Assembly: GCA_964645755.1 (NCBI GenBank)
Contig: CAZYBT010000100.1
Location: 1-9,025, forward strand
Origin: VMCP01 sp964645755
Lineage (GTDB): Bacteria > Bacteroidota > Bacteroidia > NS11-12g > UBA955
Length of the DNA: 9,025 bases
Direction of reading: 5' to 3'
Below, one piece after another: positions 6,056-9,025 of the stretch. Each line of letters starts with the position of its first letter. The first letter of the stretch is position 1. The position numbers were made by a program, and so were the translations under genes. The notes under the pieces are model-generated. The model searched no databases, was not told where the DNA came from, and was given only the letters and a program-made list of their open reading frames with translations.

Positions 6056-7588
6056 TTAGAAAATTACCGAAGCTTGAGCTCCTGATCCTTCACTTTGCAT
6101 TTCTTTTACCAAAACTCCATTTACGAACAATTCAACCTTAACTGTTCCAGTTTTACCATTGTTTCTGGCGCTTATTTGCAACATGTCCGATTTATCAATA
6201 TAATCAAAATCCTTTTCCCATGCACCTTTAACGTCTGTCAACGATGAAACTGTATTCATTTTATTGATATAAGAAATATCAAAACTCGATCCTGTGCCAG
6301 TTACGCGATATTTAAAAGTTGATCCGATTCCAATTGAAACACCATCGTAATTTCTGATTTTATCTCTTTGTTCTGCGGCACAATTTTTATCATTCATTTC
6401 CAAGCAAACATTTCTGAGAGCTTTGGCAATGTCCTTCAATTCATTCAACTTATAATTTGTATTTTCAGATGCAAATTGCAAATTTGTTTTTGCATCCGAT
6501 AATGTTTGAGCCAAACGAGTATCTATTTTCTTTTTCTCATCAATATTGGCAGTTTTTGACTTAAGTTCATTCAAATTTTTGTATTCAAACTTGTACAAAG
6601 CAACTCCCAAATTCCAACAAGCATCATAATTGAATTCATCTAGTTTTTTGGATTCTCTGTAATCAGCAATTGCCGCTGGATAATCACGCTTTTGTTCATT
6701 CAAATATCCACGAATCCAATAATTTTTAGAAGTTGGATTCTGTTTGATTTGATTATCAACATCTGCGAATAATTCATTTTCTTTTTCTAAAGAAATATAG
6801 AAATTCACCAAAACAGTAAAAATATCATTGTTGTTGTTGGATTTTACCAACGCAGCTTTGATCACTTCTTTAGCTTTCAAGGTATCTTTCGATTCAAGAT
6901 ACAATTTCGACAAAGCCTCAACGACTGCAGCTGTAGGTTTTTCTTTTGTAACCAATTGATTTAAAATCAATTTGCGTCTTTCAACATCTGAATTACTTAC
7001 AGCAAAAAATGCCAAGCTCTCAACAAAATATTTTCTTTCAACCCCTTGTCCCTTAAAATCATTTAAAGTTGCGGTATCCAAGCGATCAAACAAATCGAGC
7101 ATCAATTGATAATAATTACCCAATGTATCTGCCATGAATGCCTTCTTCTTAGCATCTGCTACCTTTCTGAAATCTTCAGCGTAAGTTTGAGATTCATAAA
7201 AAGTGGCAACGAAAACATTGCGTAATTCTTGATCTGCTTCTTCTTTGAACTCACTTTTCTTTGGATCTGGATGGTTATAATATTCAAGGAACGACTGTCC
7301 AGCGATTAGCCCTGAACCAGTTGAAATGGGTTTTATCAATTCATTTCCTCTTTTTTCATAAATTCGGCAATACACCTTCCCTTTTACAAAATACATTCGT
7401 GCAGCATTTTTTGTCTTCTCATGTACTGCTGCATTGTCAATTTCTTCCTTTGCAGTGAGTAATTCTTCAACAGCATTACTGCTTAAACTAAATTCCGCTG
7501 TGTTAATCGCTTTGTTTTGTGCTGAACAGGCACTCGCTAGGATAAACGGTATCCCTAGAAACAAAGCTTTGATGTCAATTTTATTCAT
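6056..7588 (-). CDS. Exported TPR protein with MmpS-like C-terminal domain, coupled to gyrA
   Basis: This 510-residue protein has unknown function. It begins with a signal peptide (MNKIDIKALFLGIPFILASACSAQ). Cleavage may follow Gln24, or Cys21 may be lipidated, although the residues before it make a weak lipobox. Residues of about 25-210 are helical and charged. TPR-type helix pairs are visible at about 220-335; the clearest are SKNYWIRGYLNEQKRDYPAA and YDACWNLGVALYK. A Lys/Glu-rich helical stretch follows. Residues 425-510 form a beta-rich domain, FKYRVTGTG, FDISYIN, GAWEKDF, LQISARNN, GTVKVELFVNGVLVKE, which resembles the small extracytoplasmic domain of MmpS-type accessory proteins (similarity judged by eye). 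The start at 7588 is the only ATG that gives the signal peptide directly, and it overlaps the end of gyrA by 8 bp; an upstream in-frame TTG at 7606 adds six unconvincing residues. From memory, TPR genes next to gyrA are recurrent in Flavobacteriia. A scaffold role in the periplasm or outer membrane is a guess. Confidence 0.9.
   Translation of the reverse strand: MNKIDIKALFLGIPFILASACSAQNKAINTAEFSLSSNAVEELLTAKEEIDNAAVHEKTKNAARMYFVKGKVYCRIYEKRGNELIKPISTGSGLIAGQSFLEYYNHPDPKKSEFKEEADQELRNVFVATFYESQTYAEDFRKVADAKKKAFMADTLGNYYQLMLDLFDRLDTATLNDFKGQGVERKYFVESLAFFAVSNSDVERRKLILNQLVTKEKPTAAVVEALSKLYLESKDTLKAKEVIKAALVKSNNNNDIFTVLVNFYISLEKENELFADVDNQIKQNPTSKNYWIRGYLNEQKRDYPAAIADYRESKKLDEFNYDACWNLGVALYKFEYKNLNELKSKTANIDEKKKIDTRLAQTLSDAKTNLQFASENTNYKLNELKDIAKALRNVCLEMNDKNCAAEQRDKIRNYDGVSIGIGSTFKYRVTGTGSSFDISYINKMNTVSSLTDVKGAWEKDFDYIDKSDMLQISARNNGKTGTVKVELFVNGVLVKEMQSEGSGAQASVIF
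7581..7588 (-). promoter_or_regulatory. Start-stop overlap between gyrA and the TPR gene
   Basis: On the minus strand, ATGAATAA holds both the ATG start of the TPR gene and, in another frame, the last Glu codon and TAA stop of gyrA. No separate Shine-Dalgarno motif or promoter is visible before the ATG, so ribosomes finishing gyrA probably reinitiate here, keeping the two proteins in linked amounts. Confidence 0.75.
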
Positions 7589-9025
7589 TAGTCTCTGAAT
7601 TATCAATATTTTCTGTGGTACTTTCTGTATTCTCTACAATTTGCGTGCCATCTTCAGAAAGTTCTGTATCTTCCTCATCATCCTCTCTAGGAGTTTTAGC
7701 AATACTTGCAATAGCATCTTTGTCTTTGATGTTGATCAGTCTTACACCCTGAGTTGCTCTTCCCATCACACGAAGCTTATCTACCGCCATTCGAATTGTC
7801 ATACCACTTTTGCAAATGATCATCAAACCATCTTCATCGGTTACGCTCATCAGTCCGACTAAGTTTCCTGTTTTCTCGGTTATGGAAAGAGTTTTGACTC
7901 CTTTTCCACCGCGGCCAGTAACTCTATAATCGTCTAAGTCAGTACGCTTGCCATATCCTTTTTCACTCACGACCAAAATGGTTGCACTTTCTTTATTTGG
8001 ATTCACACAAACCATACCAATTACTTCATCTTCATCATCTTCTAACGTTACACCTCTAACACCTGAGGCAGTTCTACCCATCGGACGTACTTTCGCTTCA
8101 GGGAATCGGATGGCTTTACCTTTCTTCTTGGCAATAATAACTTCGCTCTCTCCGTCGGTCAGATTTGCTTGAAGCAACTCATCGCCTTCTCTCACGGTAA
8201 TTGCATTAATTCCGTTGGTTCTTGGTCTACTATAAGCTTCAAGAGTTGTTTTCTTCACGGTTCCTTTTTTGGTAACCATGATGATCGAATTGTTATTTAG
8301 GTACTCAGGATCTTTGAGGTTATTTACATTTAAATAAGCCTTGATTTTATCATCTTGAGGGATACTGATGAGGTTTTGGATTGGTCTACCTTTGGTAGCT
8401 TTGGCTCCCTCAGGAATTTCATACACCTTCAACCAGAAGCATCTTCCCTGCTCCGTAAACAACAACAAATAATTGTGAGTGCTCGCAATAAATAAATGTT
8501 CAACAAAATCTTCGTCTCTGTGTGCAACTCCCCTAAGTCCTTTTCCTCCTCTATTTTGCTCTTTGTATTCAGACAACTGGGTTCTTTTGATATAACCTTT
8601 GTGTGAAATGGTAATCACTACTTCTTCATTCGGAATTAAATCTTCGATATTGATTTCTTCTGCATTGAATTCAATTCTCGTCTTACGCTTATCCCCAAAT
8701 TTTTGAACTACCTCATTGGTTTCATCTTTGATGATTTGCATTCTGAGGGCCTCGTCGGCCAAAATACTTTCTAAGTATTCAATTTCCTTCATAACTGCGT
8801 TGTACTCTTCACGGATTTTATCTATTTCCAATCCAGTTAAACGCTGTAAACGCATGTCCAGAATTGCTTTGGATTGAATTTCACTCAAACCAAAATTCGA
8901 CATTAAACCTTCACGAGCCTCGTCTGGAGTACGACTTTTACGAATCAAGGATATCACAGCATCCAAATTGTCGAGGGCAATGATAAGTCCCTCCAAAATA
9001 TGAATACGTTTTCTAGCTTCTTCCA
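7581..9025 (-). CDS. gyrA: DNA gyrase subunit A, C-terminal part (5' end beyond window)
   Basis: The frame is open to the right edge, giving the last 480 residues of a protein usually about 830-880 long. GyrA binds, cuts and rejoins DNA in the A2B2 gyrase that introduces negative supercoils. The visible part begins EEARKRIHILEGLIIALDN, the end of the breakage-reunion core, followed by the conserved QSKAILDMRLQRLTGLE. The six-bladed DNA-wrapping domain then starts near VVITISHKGYIKR. The GyrA-box QNRGGKG (8538-8558), needed for DNA wrapping, marks this as GyrA rather than ParC. Blade-type repeats follow, including GRGGKGVKTLS and the MGRA-plus-GVR motifs. The C-terminus is an acidic tail of about 36 residues (PREDDEEDTELSEDG and onward), as in other GyrA proteins where it tunes supercoiling. 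The catalytic tyrosine and quinolone-resistance region lie outside the window. An internal TTG at 8994-8996 is not a real start. The TPR gene follows with an 8-bp overlap. Confidence 0.97.
   Translation of the reverse strand, partial: EEARKRIHILEGLIIALDNLDAVISLIRKSRTPDEAREGLMSNFGLSEIQSKAILDMRLQRLTGLEIDKIREEYNAVMKEIEYLESILADEALRMQIIKDETNEVVQKFGDKRKTRIEFNAEEINIEDLIPNEEVVITISHKGYIKRTQLSEYKEQNRGGKGLRGVAHRDEDFVEHLFIASTHNYLLLFTEQGRCFWLKVYEIPEGAKATKGRPIQNLISIPQDDKIKAYLNVNNLKDPEYLNNNSIIMVTKKGTVKKTTLEAYSRPRTNGINAITVREGDELLQANLTDGESEVIIAKKKGKAIRFPEAKVRPMGRTASGVRGVTLEDDEDEVIGMVCVNPNKESATILVVSEKGYGKRTDLDDYRVTGRGGKGVKTLSITEKTGNLVGLMSVTDEDGLMIICKSGMTIRMAVDKLRVMGRATQGVRLINIKDKDAIASIAKTPREDDEEDTELSEDGTQIVENTESTTENIDNSETNE

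Overview
The window looks like a chromosomal segment from a Bacteroidota bacterium, most likely in the Flavobacteriales. The reasons are the AT-rich sequence, almost no Shine-Dalgarno motifs, a very large secreted protein with a C-terminal type IX secretion (T9SS) sorting domain, Bacteroidota-style signal peptides ending in S-Q or A-Q, a close match to the Bacteroidota -7 promoter box, and gyrA followed by an overlapping gene for an exported TPR protein. Genus is not resolvable by eye. I see no prophage, insertion sequence, CRISPR array, defence locus, tRNA or rRNA.

Layout. Positions 1-700 (minus) hold an unrecognised lipoprotein gene. Its reading frame breaks near 257-326 and continues in the -1 frame off the left edge. 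A 141-bp divergent intergenic region follows. On the plus strand, homogentisate 1,2-dioxygenase (842-1999) is followed after 11 bp by a 1146-residue secreted beta-propeller, PKD, Ig-like and T9SS protein (2011-5451). This pair ends at a strong hairpin terminator (5472-5500). Positions 5452-6055 form a convergent, non-coding intergenic region with two different degenerate tandem arrays: GATTA-rich (5519-5740) and a 36-37-bp repeat (5821-5999). It closes with a second terminator (5997-6026) that serves the minus-strand genes. On the minus strand, gyrA (C-terminal 480 residues, cut by the right edge) overlaps by 8 bp the start of a TPR gene whose C-terminal domain resembles MmpS-type beta-sandwich domains.

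Functionally, hmgA opens the ring of homogentisate in tyrosine/phenylalanine breakdown. The propeller protein is predicted to be exported through T9SS and attached to or released from the cell surface. GyrA is the DNA-cleaving and DNA-wrapping subunit of gyrase, and the TPR protein is an exported partner of unknown role tied to it by translation coupling.

No obviously new multi-gene system is present. The parts most worth a second look are the convergent intergenic region, which has a 235-nt stretch with no cytosine, two arrays of opposite strand skew and a shared period near 36-37 nt, and the frameshifted lipoprotein gene, whose two halves carry copies of the same motif.
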